Source: an uncultured Prevotella sp.
GTDB taxonomy: Bacteria > Bacteroidota > Bacteroidia > Bacteroidales > Bacteroidaceae
Direction: 5' to 3'
Assembly: GCA_902491375.1 (NCBI GenBank)
Contig: CABUHE010000006.1
Span: 23,241 to 87,240, forward strand
Length of the DNA: 64,000 nucleotides
The notes under the pieces were generated by a model that was not told where the DNA came from, did no database searches, and saw nothing but the letters and a program-made list of their open reading frames with translations. Made by a program: the position numbers and the translations under genes. Below are positions 1-9,482 of this stretch, one piece after another; positions within the stretch are counted from its first letter, which is position 1; the number at the start of each line of letters is the position of its first letter.

Positions 1-21
1 GAACGACTTGTCCCGACGACG

Positions 22-41
22 AAACAGGTTGGCCTGTTTTT
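22..41 (+). terminator. Rho-independent terminator of a gene outside the window
   Basis: AAACAGG and CCTGTTT form a 7-bp stem around a TTGG loop, followed by two more T residues. It probably ends a plus-strand transcript that starts left of the window. The stem is short, so this is moderate evidence. Confidence 0.5.
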
Positions 42-217
42 CTGGTTGCGGCCGTCAAAAGGCTTTTAGGCCACCGGAAGATACCGAGAAATGGGTATCC
101 TGCCGACATACCGAAATGTCGGTATAAGGCGGCATGGCCGAGGCCACGAGAGAGGTAATGTAAGATTATCGGAAATGACACCAGCCGACTAACAACAAGA
201 TAAACGGACTTAATATG

Positions 218-296
218 AAAGATGCTCTTTCGGGCGATAAAAGACGGTCTTTTACAATGCAAAAGGTGCCCTTTCAGAACGCGAAAGAGCACCTTT
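218..296. repeat. Four-module 22-bp periodic palindrome array, copy A
   Basis: Modules are AAAGATGCTCTTT at 218, AAAGACGGTCTTT at 240, AAAGGTGCCCTTT at 262 and AAAGAGCACCTTT at 284. Each is 13 bp with AAAG and CTTT ends, and starts are exactly 22 bp apart with 9-bp spacers. Modules 3 and 4 are near-perfect reverse complements and could form a hairpin with one mismatch. It lies in the long gap before cyuA, about 700 bp from its start. Function unknown. Confidence 0.9.
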
Positions 297-991
297 CATA
301 AATATGCAGTTTAATTACAAAATGACATTAGGGTATAGACAACACTTATAAAAGTATAAGCACACGCAGAAAGAGCTGAATATCAGGATATTATAAATGT
401 ATATTTTTACAGTATGACTATTATAAACAGTGTTGTAAATACAATATATTTCGCATTTGCATATCAATCTGGAAGTAACATTCAATAATCATTACAAAAA
501 ATGCAAAATATATGACCGATAACAGTGATAAGCAGATAAGGTTTGGGCATCTAAGGTAACACATTGAAACATAAATACTGAAGCACATTACGCAGAGCTT
601 ATATTACAGTCCTGAATACAGACAGCTCAAAGGCTGTCTTGGTTGTCATATCGAGCGACACGACACTGCCGACGATGCGCATTGTGATATATAAAAAGTC
701 GCAAAATGTACAAAAAGACAGTCGGGAGCCGCATATAAGGTCCTGATTTACAATCTGAAACAGAATAACCATATTTTGCTCGCATCAGAAAAGATATTGC
801 ATATTAACATGTCAAAGTATAAACAAAAGGCATTTAAAAAGACATTTATTAAAAGTAATGGCATATTTTAAATGCGGACAGACATCGATAAAAAGAGCAA
901 GATAATTGCCTGATATAAGCATTTTTTACATAAATAAAGATAACATTTGCTCATATTTTCGTAATTTCGCAACGGGAAAACGATATTCACA

Positions 992-2293
992 ATGCTTACA
1001 TCAGAAGAAAAAAAAGCTATAATAGAGCTTATCCACAGGCAAGTAGTGCCTGCGATAGGCTGCACTGAACCTATAGCCGTGGCTCTCTGTGTGGCCAAGG
1101 CAAAGGAAACTCTCGGCATTTTGCCTGAGAAAATAGAAGTAAGCCTTAGCGCAAACATACTGAAAAACGCTATGGGAGTAGGCATTCCGGGCACAGGCAT
1201 GACTGGTCTGCCCATCGCCATCGCGCTTGGTGCGCTTATCGGAAGGTCAGAACTTGAGCTGGAGGTGCTCCAGGACTGCAACCGTGACGCAGTTGAGAGA
1301 GGAAAGAAATACATAGCCGAGGGACGCATCCACATCAAACTGAAAGAAGACGCTCCCGATAAGCTGTATATCGGAGTTACATGCAGCGCCGGCGGACATG
1401 AGGCTGAGGCCCGCATAGCCACTGCCCACACAAATTTCGTGTACCTGCGCAAGGACGGCGACGTTACGCTCGACAAACCGATACACACATCAGAGGAAGA
1501 GCAAGAAGACGAAGTGGAACTGACGCTGAGGAAAGTGTACGACTTCGCAACTGAAACTGATGTCGAAGACCTCAAGTTCATACTTGATGCAAAGAAGATG
1601 AACGAGGCGGCAGCCAACGACGGTCTGCACGAGAACTTCGGCCACCAGCTCGGAAAGACGCTATGCAGTCCGCTGGGACGAGGCATCATGGGCGAAGGAA
1701 TATTCTCGAAAGTGCTTTCAGCCACAAGCTGTGCATGCGACGCCCGCATGGCAGGAGCCATGATTCCGGTGATGAGCAACAGCGGCAGCGGCAACCAGGG
1801 CATCTGCGCCACAATGCCGGTCGTTGTGTTTGCGGAGGAAAACCATAATACAGACGAGGAGACAATACGCGCTCTTATCATAAGCAACCTTACTGCAATC
1901 TACATCAAGCAGCACCTCGGAGCGCTGTCGGCACTGTGCGGATGCGTAGTAGCAAGTACAGGCAGCAGCTGCGGAATAACCTACCTGATGGGCGGCAACT
2001 ACGAACAAATAGCCTTCGCCGTAAAGAACATGATAGCCAACCTGACAGGAATGATATGCGACGGAGCAAAACCGAGCTGCGCACTCAAACTGACATCCGG
2101 CGTAAGCACTGCCGTGCTGAGCGCTATGCTGGCCATTCAGAACAAACACGTAACATCAGTTGAAGGAATAATCGACGATGATGTCGACCAGAGCATACGC
2201 AACCTTACTGAGATAGGCAGACGCGGCATGGATGAGACCGACAAGTTCGTGCTTAACATCATGACGCATAAGACAAAACCAAAGAACGTATAA
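992..2293 (+). CDS. cyuA: L-cysteine desulfidase / serine dehydratase alpha-like (UPF0597)
   Basis: A 433-residue protein of the CyuA/YhaM family, related to the alpha subunit of iron-sulfur L-serine dehydratase. Family members convert L-cysteine to pyruvate, ammonia and sulfide using a [4Fe-4S] cluster in the cytoplasm. The N-terminal AIGCTEP motif places a Cys at residue 24, close to the Cys25 used by archaeal cysteine desulfidase. Later segments rich in Cys and Gly, SGSGNQG and CGCVVASTGSSCG, fit the cluster-binding half. Length is normal for the family. dsbD follows 110 bp downstream in the same direction with no terminator seen between them, so co-transcription is possible, which would pair sulfide-producing cysteine breakdown with thiol export of reducing power. 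The substrate (cysteine rather than serine) is inferred from family, not shown. Confidence 0.82.
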   Translation: MLTSEEKKAIIELIHRQVVPAIGCTEPIAVALCVAKAKETLGILPEKIEVSLSANILKNAMGVGIPGTGMTGLPIAIALGALIGRSELELEVLQDCNRDAVERGKKYIAEGRIHIKLKEDAPDKLYIGVTCSAGGHEAEARIATAHTNFVYLRKDGDVTLDKPIHTSEEEQEDEVELTLRKVYDFATETDVEDLKFILDAKKMNEAAANDGLHENFGHQLGKTLCSPLGRGIMGEGIFSKVLSATSCACDARMAGAMIPVMSNSGSGNQGICATMPVVVFAEENHNTDEETIRALIISNLTAIYIKQHLGALSALCGCVVASTGSSCGITYLMGGNYEQIAFAVKNMIANLTGMICDGAKPSCALKLTSGVSTAVLSAMLAIQNKHVTSVEGIIDDDVDQSIRNLTEIGRRGMDETDKFVLNIMTHKTKPKNV

Positions 2294-2402
2294 CAACCTG
2301 GCACAAGCCGCGACCCTACAAGACTGCCGACACAGGCAACAGGCAGACAGAGCGGAACGCGGACGCCGGACAACAACGAAAAATATCAAACAAGACAATA
2401 AT

Positions 2403-4406
2403 ATGAAACAAGTAAAGGCTACATTCATTACGCTGCTGCTTACCGTCTTCGCCATGACGGCCGCAGCACAGATGCAAGACCCTGTACATTTCAGAGTGAG
2501 CCAGAAGAAGGTATCACCTACTGAAATTGAAGTTATCTTCTCTGCCAAGATAGACGCCGGATGGCACGTCTACTCTACCGGCATGCCGTCTGACGGACCT
2601 ACATCGGCAACTCTGCACACTGAGAAGTCTGAAGGAGTTAAAGCCGTAGGCGGACTGAAACACAGAGGCAAGGAGATAAGCCAGTATGACAACATGTTCG
2701 GCATGAACCTACGTTACTTTGAGAAAAGTGTCAGCTTCGTGCAGAAGTATGAAATCACGGCAAAGACGTATCACGTAAAAGGCTATCTGGAATACGGAGC
2801 CTGCAACGACGAGATGTGCATGCCTCCTACACAGGTTGAGTTCGACTATAAGGGCAACGGCCCTGCCGATGCTCCTGAGGCTGAAGAGGAAGCAACTGCT
2901 GAAGATACAGTAAAGGCAGACACCACTGCCACCGATACAGCCATGGCCGCAGTGCCGGCAGTAACTGACACAACCGGACTCTGGACACCGGTTATCGACG
3001 AGCTTCACGCCATGAACGGTGAGCAGGGTACAGCCAACCGCTCACTCATTTACATATTCCTTATGGGTCTGGTCGGCGGATTCATTGCTCTGTTCACACC
3101 TTGCGTATGGCCTATCATTCCTATGACGGTCAGCTTCTTCCTAAAGCGTTCAAAAGATAAAAAGAAAGGTATACGCGACGCTATAACCTACGGTATCTCA
3201 ATCGTGGTTATTTATCTCGCTCTCGGTCTTGCCATAACGGCAATTCTCGGAGCCAGCGCGCTCAACGCACTGTCGACAAACGCCGTGTTCAACATCTTCT
3301 TCTGCCTGTTGCTGGTAGTGTTCGCACTGTCATTCTTCGGCTGGTTCGAGCTGACACTGCCTTCTTCATGGACTAACAAAGTTGACAACAAGGCATCGTC
3401 AACGAGCGGTATGCTCAGCATATTCCTCATGGCGTTCACCCTTACTCTTGTGTCATTCTCATGCACCGGACCAATCATCGGCTTCCTGCTCGTTGAGGTC
3501 AGCACCTCAGGCAACATCGTCGGCCCGGCTATCGGTATGCTCGGTTTCGCCGTAGCACTGGCACTTCCGTTCACACTCTTCGCCCTCTTCCCGACATGGC
3601 TCAAGCAGGCACCGAAGTCAGGTGGCTGGATGAACACAATAAAGATTGTACTCGGATTCATTGAACTGGCATTCGCGCTGAAATTCTTCTCAGTAGCCGA
3701 CCTAGCATACGGATGGGGACTGCTCGACCGTGAGGTATTCCTCTCACTCTGGATTGTAATCTTCGGACTCCTCGGTCTATATCTCTTAGGCAAGATAAAG
3801 TTCCGCAGCGACGGCGATTCTAACGAGCCTATGCCCGTTCCCTGCATGATGTTGGGACTTATCTCACTGGCCTTCACAGTCTATATGATTCCTGGTCTTT
3901 GGGGCGCACCATGTAAGGCAGTCAGCGCTTTCGCACCACCTATGAACACACAGGACTTCAACCTTTACCACAACGAGGTTAAGCCACGCTTCACTAACTA
4001 CGAGCAGGCCATGGCAACAGCACAGGCTGAAGGCAAGCCGGTAATGATCGACTTCACAGGATTCGGCTGTGTGAACTGCCGTAAGATGGAAGCATCTGTA
4101 TGGACAGACCCGCAGGTAGCCGACAAACTTAACAAAGACTTCGTTCTTGTATCTCTCTATGTAGACGACAAACAGCCACTCGACAAGCCTATGGAAGTTA
4201 TGGAGAACGGCAAGAAGCGCACTCTGCGCACCGTTGGTGACAAGTGGAGCTATCTGCAACGCAACAAGTTCGGAGCCAACGCACAGCCGTTCTATGTAAT
4301 AGTAGACAATCATGGCAAACCACTTGCAGGCTCATACAGCTACGATGAGGACATAAAGAAGTATACAGAGTTTCTTGAAAAGGGTCTCAAGAACTACAAA
4401 AAATAA
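2403..4406 (+). CDS. dsbD: Thiol:disulfide interchange protein DsbD
   Basis: A 667-residue inner-membrane electron carrier that passes reducing equivalents from cytoplasmic thioredoxin to periplasmic thiol proteins. The three expected parts are present. After a signal peptide (about 1-22) comes a DsbD-alpha domain with the Cys pair in GACNDEMC. A linker rich in Glu, Ala and Thr follows (about 158-190). The core has about eight membrane segments with FTPCVWP and SFSCTGP supplying the paired membrane cysteines. The C-terminal thioredoxin-like domain has CVNC at residues 556-559. An ordinary rho-independent terminator follows at 4427-4458. The full complement of six functional cysteines suggests an active enzyme. 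Confidence 0.95.
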   Translation: MKQVKATFITLLLTVFAMTAAAQMQDPVHFRVSQKKVSPTEIEVIFSAKIDAGWHVYSTGMPSDGPTSATLHTEKSEGVKAVGGLKHRGKEISQYDNMFGMNLRYFEKSVSFVQKYEITAKTYHVKGYLEYGACNDEMCMPPTQVEFDYKGNGPADAPEAEEEATAEDTVKADTTATDTAMAAVPAVTDTTGLWTPVIDELHAMNGEQGTANRSLIYIFLMGLVGGFIALFTPCVWPIIPMTVSFFLKRSKDKKKGIRDAITYGISIVVIYLALGLAITAILGASALNALSTNAVFNIFFCLLLVVFALSFFGWFELTLPSSWTNKVDNKASSTSGMLSIFLMAFTLTLVSFSCTGPIIGFLLVEVSTSGNIVGPAIGMLGFAVALALPFTLFALFPTWLKQAPKSGGWMNTIKIVLGFIELAFALKFFSVADLAYGWGLLDREVFLSLWIVIFGLLGLYLLGKIKFRSDGDSNEPMPVPCMMLGLISLAFTVYMIPGLWGAPCKAVSAFAPPMNTQDFNLYHNEVKPRFTNYEQAMATAQAEGKPVMIDFTGFGCVNCRKMEASVWTDPQVADKLNKDFVLVSLYVDDKQPLDKPMEVMENGKKRTLRTVGDKWSYLQRNKFGANAQPFYVIVDNHGKPLAGSYSYDEDIKKYTEFLEKGLKNYKK

Positions 4407-4426
4407 TGTTCTTAAACATATTCTGA

Positions 4427-4458
4427 AAAACGGGCAGACACATGTCTGCCCGTTTTTT
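4427..4458 (+). terminator. Rho-independent terminator after dsbD
   Basis: AAACGGGCAGACA pairs with TGTCTGCCCGTTT across a 2-nt CA centre and runs into a stretch of seven T residues. This is one of the strongest terminators in the window and lies 20 nt after the dsbD stop. Confidence 0.93.
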
Positions 4459-4592
4459 TATACGTACAACAATAAGTCGGTTAACTGATAAAACTACTAT
4501 CAAAAAGACTTTTATTTTTGATTTAAATCAATAAATCATTACTTTTTATCAAAAATATCATACAAAAGCAACTATTTGCCTCAGTTTCTTAT

Positions 4593-4600
4593 TATCTTTG
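4593..4600 (+). promoter_or_regulatory. Bacteroidetes -7 box for an orphan short transcript
   Basis: TATCTTTG followed by C matches the TAnnTTTG -7 consensus. It points right, away from any gene on the plus strand (the next genes are on the minus strand), and is followed within 70 nt by a strong terminator. A -33 TTTG lies at 4575 but with shorter spacing than ideal. Confidence 0.55.
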
Positions 4601-4605
4601 CAGCG

Positions 4606-4670
4606 TGTTTTTCATAGTATTAGATTTAAGGTTAACAATGGAATGAGGGACTCAGCGGAGTCCCATTTTT
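4606..4670 (+). ncRNA. Candidate small RNA of about 65 nt (orphan promoter-terminator pair)
   Basis: The stretch runs from about 6 nt after the -7 box to a perfect 7-bp GGGACTC/GAGTCCC hairpin (4647-4664, AGCG loop) and a T-rich tail. It contains no meaningful reading frame: one ATG at 4639 is followed immediately by GAA TGA. The sequence before the hairpin (TTAGATTTAAGGTTAAC) looks like a conserved unit rather than random AT-rich spacer, but I cannot assign an Rfam family. Alternative: a chance promoter match plus a terminator for read-through from dsbD. Confidence 0.5.
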
Positions 4671-4756
4671 ATTTTTAAGCCATTACATCTTTAATATTCT
4701 GACAAATCCGAACCTATTACTTAAATAATATTACGCACTCTGACCGTGCCATTTGC

Positions 4757-7700
4757 CTACAACATCATGCCTCCTTTTTCGCTGACATAGGCAATAAGAC
4801 GGCTGAAGACAGGATTTGCTGACAGTATGCCTACGTTGCCTGTCATTATCATCTGTCGCCGCGCACGTGTCAGAGCCACGTTAAGTTTACGGTCAATCAC
4901 ACGTCCTGCATCGGTAAAACAGCTTCCGGCAAGAAACTCCAGTTGCCATACGTTCTGCACGGTGAACGAATACACAATGACATCCCGCTGACTTCCCTGA
5001 TAACGTTCGACTGTATCTATCGACACAGCCTCAAGCTCCGGCATGCCGAACTGCTCTATTTCCTTTCTTATTACAGCTATCTGGTTGCGGTAAGGAACTA
5101 TCACTCCGATGCTTTTCTCTGGCTTAAAACTGTCGCCAAGCATAAGTCTTACACGTCTGAGAACGTCTGCGACGATGGCAGCTTCGTCCGTATTTACCTT
5201 ATCTGAAACGTCTGGACGACGGCAAAGACGAGACGGAAGGAATATCATACGGTGCGTGCGAAGCAACGAGTCGAGCGCGTCGTGCATGCCGATGTCGGCA
5301 TATTCGAGCGAGGTTTCACACTGATGAGGAAGCGGTACGGGGCGCAACTGCTCGTCGTGGTAGAACTCATGGCATGGAAAATCAGCCACATCAGGGTGCA
5401 TTCTGCCATGACGGCGCAGCACACCGACAAAATCCTGACGTCCGGCCTTGCGCTCCAAGCGAAGCAAACGCTCAAATAACGAGTCGCGACAGTCGTCAAG
5501 ACAGATGTCACGCAGCAGTCTGCTGCTTACAGCCGAGCCGCTCTCATCCTGCTGAACAACAGCCGGCAACTGCTTATGGTCACCCGTCAGCACGAATTTA
5601 TCTATCCTGCAAGCCTGCTGTCCGTCGCTTCCGGCACGATGGGCAGCCAACAGTCCTACGATATTCGGCTCCAATATCTGCGAAGCCTCATCAATAACAG
5701 CAAGCGTGAAATGCTTTATGTCGAACACGAAAGGACGTGAGACAAGCATCGACGTTGTGCCGGTTATCACTCTTACTGACCTTATCCGTTCCTTTATAGC
5801 GTCAAGACGAGGACACGACTTTACTGCCTCGCCAAGCAGATGCGGCTTGCACTGAGGGTCAGCACTGTATTCGTTGCCTATTCGTATGTAGTCAATCTGC
5901 GCGTCGTAAAGCATCGCGCAGAGTTCATCCACGGCACGGTTGGTGTATGCCATGAGCAGAACTGACGTGCCTTCGGCTGCAAGTTCCTCCTCAACAATAA
6001 ATCTAATAGCCATCGAAGTCTTGCCCGTTCCTGGAGGACCGACAAGCAGAAAGTAGTCGCGCGCCTGCTTAACACGCTCCAATATGTCGTCGTAAGCATC
6101 GTTATAAGCACGTGTCAGTTTGAGAGAATCGTCACGTTGCGGCTCCCGCTGTCCAAGCAACAGGTTACGGCGGTCGGCAGGCGCAGTGATAAACTCATGC
6201 AATCCTTTCACTGCTCCACCGCCGGCAGAGTCGCCTCCGGCATGCTCTATGGCATAAAGAGCAGTGTCGCCGTCTTCATGAACCTTGAAAATCTCAGGAT
6301 TCTTCTGTCCGTTCACCAGTGCCACAGTTATCTCCGTGGTGCGTATTTTAACAATTCCGCCCTTATAAAGCAGACTGTTCCTTACGTCAGGCTCTTCTCC
6401 TTCACGGTACTGATAGAGGTAAACCATATCTCCGCGACGGAAGTTCGGCAGGAAACCTTCACCCTGTCCGGGTACCGAAAGCGTTATAACGGCAGGCACA
6501 TCGCCGCCTTCGCAACATTCCTTAGCCTTTACCGTCAAGCCTGTATATATGTTGCCGGTCTCTATTTTCTCAGCCAAAGGCATATTCCAGAGGTCTGCCG
6601 TGCATCTGCTTACACCTTCCTGCGACCCTACTTTCGACATAAGCTGTTCACGATAGGTGAACGTCATCATCTGGCAGAAGTAGTCATGCTCAAGCGGTGA
6701 AAGTTTTTTCAGCGGCTCAGTAACGGCCGTTATCTTCGGCAAAAGCCACCTCACATAATAATCCGAGCTCATTCCGACTGTATTTACAGTGTCAGGACTA
6801 AGCAGCGGAAGTATCTTCTGAAAGCCGTTACGGGCTATATAATAATCGGTTGCGACAATCTGGTTGCGCAGTTTAATGGCCTCACGGAACAGTTTACGGT
6901 AAAAAGCAACAGCCAGAAGACCGTTGGCCGGAGGATATTTTGAATAAAGAAGGCGTATGTCAGTACGGTCGAAACCGAGGTTGAAGTTATATCTCAACAC
7001 TCCATAATAAAGCAGCAACTGCACATAATGCGGCTCCAGCTGGCGGCTGCCGTGACTGCCGTTGCGCCCGGTCTCTATGTTCCAGTTCTTGCCCGACTTC
7101 TGTTCAACAAGCAGACTGAAGTCGGTCGTCATCATATCGACACGTCCCTGCAAACCAAGTTTCTCGCAGATAAACGACGGTTCAAGCACAGCGCGCCGCC
7201 GGTCATACTCACTGAACATCACGTCTACCGCCTGTCTGATGTTGGCCGACTGCACACTTATGTCGTGCTTGTACTTAACGGCGTTGAAATCTGTACACGC
7301 TGAATACTCAAGAGCCTTGTCGGCAAAGTTCGTCCGGATAGCATCGGCCAGACTGAACTTTTCGTCATCGTTGACAACACCGTCGAGAACAGCTCCTGCA
7401 AGATTACCCAACAGAATGGCTGAGCTGTTGGCTTTGGGGCTCATCCGCTCTATGGTGTACGTCAGCGGATGGTGTCCGTAGTCCTTGAAGCACGCCGCTA
7501 TCGAGCTTATATCAATAAGATAATCCGGCTCAACAACTACAAGTCCGGGCACAACGACGTCAGCCACGCCCTCAGGCAACCGGCATCCGGCAGCCTCCGG
7601 GCGGCTCATCTTGCAGTCGAGCAAATTGAGCTGCATGCCATCTTGCAGCAACGAGCGCAGATAAACAAAGTCTTCGTCGGAAATATCGACGGCAATCAGG

Positions 7701-8167
7701 CGCGCCGAAAGGCCTTTCTCGGCCGACACATAAACATAACTGTCGTCCCACTCACGCACTATGCAGCGCACATAACGCACGTCAATGCCGTCTGCCCGGT
7801 CGTAAGGACGGTCGTTGGCAGGCAACAGACGGAGCAGTTCGCCCGGCACATCATCGCCCGTAACGGCAGAGATGAAGCGGCTAAGGGCGCGCATGTCGTA
7901 CATGAAATCATCGCGGCTCAGCTCCTCATTGCTGTTTGAATGGCGGCGCATGGCCTGTATCTGCACCCTGTCGGCCAGCCTTACATGATGCTTACGGCAA
8001 AGATAATCGACCTGCGAAAACAGGTTACCGTAAGCCTGACCAGTGCCGCGCAGTCCTTCATGACACGCGAGCACAAGCGTCTCATGCGCCATTTTGTTGA
8101 GCGTAGCCGGCTTCACGGCCGTACACATTCCTACAATCTCAAGGATACGTGAGTAAAGATAATTCAT
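4757..8167 (-). CDS. Dna2-like fusion of PD-(D/E)XK nuclease and SF1B helicase
   Basis: A protein of about 1136 residues. The N-terminal third is not recognised. A RecB/Cas4-type nuclease core sits at about 340-410: GRVD supplies the first Asp, LLVEQKSGK the E-x-K, and QLLLYYGVLRY the Q-x3-Y motif. The C-terminal helicase has GPPGTGKT (about 710), VIDEASQ, LTGDHKQLP, VERYQGSQRDV and NVALTRARRQ, a UPF1/Dna2-type superfamily 1 engine. It probably processes DNA ends or flaps during replication or repair. No Cys cluster like the Fe-S site of eukaryotic Dna2 is visible around the nuclease. The frame opens with GTG at 8206, but that lies in a promoter-like AT-rich stretch; ATG at 8167 is the more likely start. 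It follows the minus-strand yqiA-like gene and its terminator, so it is probably transcribed separately. Confidence 0.85.
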   Translation of the reverse strand: MNYLYSRILEIVGMCTAVKPATLNKMAHETLVLACHEGLRGTGQAYGNLFSQVDYLCRKHHVRLADRVQIQAMRRHSNSNEELSRDDFMYDMRALSRFISAVTGDDVPGELLRLLPANDRPYDRADGIDVRYVRCIVREWDDSYVYVSAEKGLSARLIAVDISDEDFVYLRSLLQDGMQLNLLDCKMSRPEAAGCRLPEGVADVVVPGLVVVEPDYLIDISSIAACFKDYGHHPLTYTIERMSPKANSSAILLGNLAGAVLDGVVNDDEKFSLADAIRTNFADKALEYSACTDFNAVKYKHDISVQSANIRQAVDVMFSEYDRRRAVLEPSFICEKLGLQGRVDMMTTDFSLLVEQKSGKNWNIETGRNGSHGSRQLEPHYVQLLLYYGVLRYNFNLGFDRTDIRLLYSKYPPANGLLAVAFYRKLFREAIKLRNQIVATDYYIARNGFQKILPLLSPDTVNTVGMSSDYYVRWLLPKITAVTEPLKKLSPLEHDYFCQMMTFTYREQLMSKVGSQEGVSRCTADLWNMPLAEKIETGNIYTGLTVKAKECCEGGDVPAVITLSVPGQGEGFLPNFRRGDMVYLYQYREGEEPDVRNSLLYKGGIVKIRTTEITVALVNGQKNPEIFKVHEDGDTALYAIEHAGGDSAGGGAVKGLHEFITAPADRRNLLLGQREPQRDDSLKLTRAYNDAYDDILERVKQARDYFLLVGPPGTGKTSMAIRFIVEEELAAEGTSVLLMAYTNRAVDELCAMLYDAQIDYIRIGNEYSADPQCKPHLLGEAVKSCPRLDAIKERIRSVRVITGTTSMLVSRPFVFDIKHFTLAVIDEASQILEPNIVGLLAAHRAGSDGQQACRIDKFVLTGDHKQLPAVVQQDESGSAVSSRLLRDICLDDCRDSLFERLLRLERKAGRQDFVGVLRRHGRMHPDVADFPCHEFYHDEQLRPVPLPHQCETSLEYADIGMHDALDSLLRTHRMIFLPSRLCRRPDVSDKVNTDEAAIVADVLRRVRLMLGDSFKPEKSIGVIVPYRNQIAVIRKEIEQFGMPELEAVSIDTVERYQGSQRDVIVYSFTVQNVWQLEFLAGSCFTDAGRVIDRKLNVALTRARRQMIMTGNVGILSANPVFSRLIAYVSEKGGMML

Positions 8168-8223
8168 AAAAGCAACCGACTGACAGGACGCATTACAGCC
8201 CTGCACAAAATTTTATATAACAG

Positions 8224-8247
8224 ACAAAAGGCCGCCGTAAGCGGCCT
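8224..8247 (-). terminator. Rho-independent terminator after the YqiA-like gene
   Basis: On the minus strand AGGCCGC pairs with GCGGCCT around a 5-nt loop and is followed by TTTTG. It sits 24 nt beyond the stop of the esterase-HAD gene and just before the helicase gene. Confidence 0.8.
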
Positions 8248-8270
8248 GTATGTATGGTTTAATACAAATA

Positions 8271-9284
8271 TTATTGTCCACCAAGACGACTGAAGAACTC
8301 GATAATCTCCTCCCAAGTCTTGAAAGTATCGTCGCCGAAGACTATTCTCGTTCCTACAAAGTCAGGCGCGCCAAGCTCTGCCGACGGGTCGATAAGGTAA
8401 TCTCCGTAAAGCAGATCCTTGCGGTTGGTGAATATCAGATGATTCCACGCCGGCACGTTCACCGTGTCGTTCACCCATGCCGTTACGTCAGCTATATATC
8501 CCGGATTGTTGGTAGGCGCAGCCGCGACCACATACAGCGTGTAGTTCTCAAGCAGATAGCGGTAAGCCTTGACCGCACTTGAGTGCTGGTTGCCGCGTGC
8601 GTCGCGCAGCGCGTCGATGCTTATGTAGACAATAGGGCGCACACGTCCGTTCTGACGGTCGTCAATCCACTGCACGACAGGTATAAGCGAGTGAAGCAGC
8701 ACTTTGTCGTTCATGTAATGCTCGCCGTGGAAACTTATGGCGTTGCGGTAATGTTCAGTAAAGATGTCGCGTGTATCAACAATCTGGTCTTCATCTCCGA
8801 AGAGTCCATAGACCAGCACATCGCGGTCCTTATCGGTTACTCCGCTGAAGCACTGCTCCGTGGTGGCCTTATACTCCTCGACCATGGCTTTCGTAAGTAT
8901 GAAGTCCTGCACACCGTCGAGCCTCTGGCTGTGATACGTGTTCTTGCCAACGTGCCCGTGCTTATACATGGTCTCGCCCATCTGAAAAGCCGGATTGACC
9001 AGTATTCTGTCGTAGCCGTAAAGCATTTCGGCATACATTCCGCCCATTGACGTGCCTATAATCAGGTCGGGGTTATCCTTCGAACAGATGTCACGGAGCA
9101 GAGCCATGGCCTCATCAGGATGCAAAGGCAGGTCGGGGGGCACAACTGTGGCGCCGGGCAACATCTCACGCAGCTTGGTAACCGTGCCCGACTGACCCGA
9201 CGAGGCAAATCCGTGAACATAAAGAATAGTCTTTCCCTTCATCATATCGGGAAACTGAATCTTGTAATTAATCTCCATCGTCAA
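8271..9284 (-). CDS. YqiA-family esterase fused to a degenerate 5'(3')-nucleotidase-like HAD domain
   Basis: A 337-residue two-domain protein. Residues 17-210 form a YqiA/YcfP-type alpha/beta hydrolase: LYVHGFASSG oxyanion segment, nucleophile Ser79 in GTSMGG, and likely acid and base in GDEDQ (164-167) and GEHYMN (His189). Residues 217-337 resemble the NT5C deoxyribonucleotidase family: YISID where the family has DxD, a NNPGYIADVTAWVND segment, then TNRKDLLYGDYLID and a FKTWEEIIEFF tail. Key catalytic positions are altered: the expected nucleophilic Asp is Ser222, the motif II Ser/Thr appears to be Ala, and the final DD is DP (299-300). So the esterase should be active and the HAD half is probably not a phosphatase; it may bind a ligand or regulate. 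A good promoter lies at 9313-9320. Substrate unknown. Confidence 0.78.
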   Translation of the reverse strand: MTMEINYKIQFPDMMKGKTILYVHGFASSGQSGTVTKLREMLPGATVVPPDLPLHPDEAMALLRDICSKDNPDLIIGTSMGGMYAEMLYGYDRILVNPAFQMGETMYKHGHVGKNTYHSQRLDGVQDFILTKAMVEEYKATTEQCFSGVTDKDRDVLVYGLFGDEDQIVDTRDIFTEHYRNAISFHGEHYMNDKVLLHSLIPVVQWIDDRQNGRVRPIVYISIDALRDARGNQHSSAVKAYRYLLENYTLYVVAAAPTNNPGYIADVTAWVNDTVNVPAWNHLIFTNRKDLLYGDYLIDPSAELGAPDFVGTRIVFGDDTFKTWEEIIEFFSRLGGQ

Positions 9285-9312
9285 ACTTATAACATTTTGT
9301 TAATGTCAAATG

Positions 9313-9320
9313 CAAAATTA
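9313..9320 (-). promoter_or_regulatory. -7 promoter box for the YqiA-HAD gene
   Basis: Minus-strand TAATTTTG followed by C, 29 nt before the start codon, matching TAnnTTTG. No clear -33 element was confirmed. Confidence 0.6.
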
Positions 9321-9449
9321 GCTAATTTTCTCTACCCTCAAAAGGTTTGCCGTAACAAAAAATCAGCTCTTGCCTGAACAGCCGCCTTAAAACGTAATAA
9401 AGATAACAAAATCAGTAAATGGTGTACACGCCTTTTCAGCCATAATCGC

Positions 9450-9457
9450 TATTTTTG
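9450..9457 (+). promoter_or_regulatory. -7 promoter box for the AraC pair
   Basis: TATTTTTG followed by C matches TAnnTTTG and lies 26 nt before the first AraC gene, giving a short 5' leader. A T-rich stretch (CCTTTTC) lies near the -33 region. Confidence 0.6.
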
Positions 9458-9482
9458 CAGAAACAAAACAAAGGCGACTGAC

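Larger units (their letters stand above)
1..991. other. Intergenic region before cyuA, no gene seen
   Basis: No convincing open reading frame on either strand; the frames present are short and lack family features. It holds a terminator-like hairpin at 22-41, a four-module 22-bp repeat array at 218-296 (both listed separately) and a small inverted repeat at 621-638 (GACAGC with GCTGTC). The remainder from about 300 is strongly AT-rich. A weak promoter-like TAATTTCG lies about 20 nt before the gene at 992, so the long spacer may be regulatory, but no specific site is recognised. Confidence 0.6.
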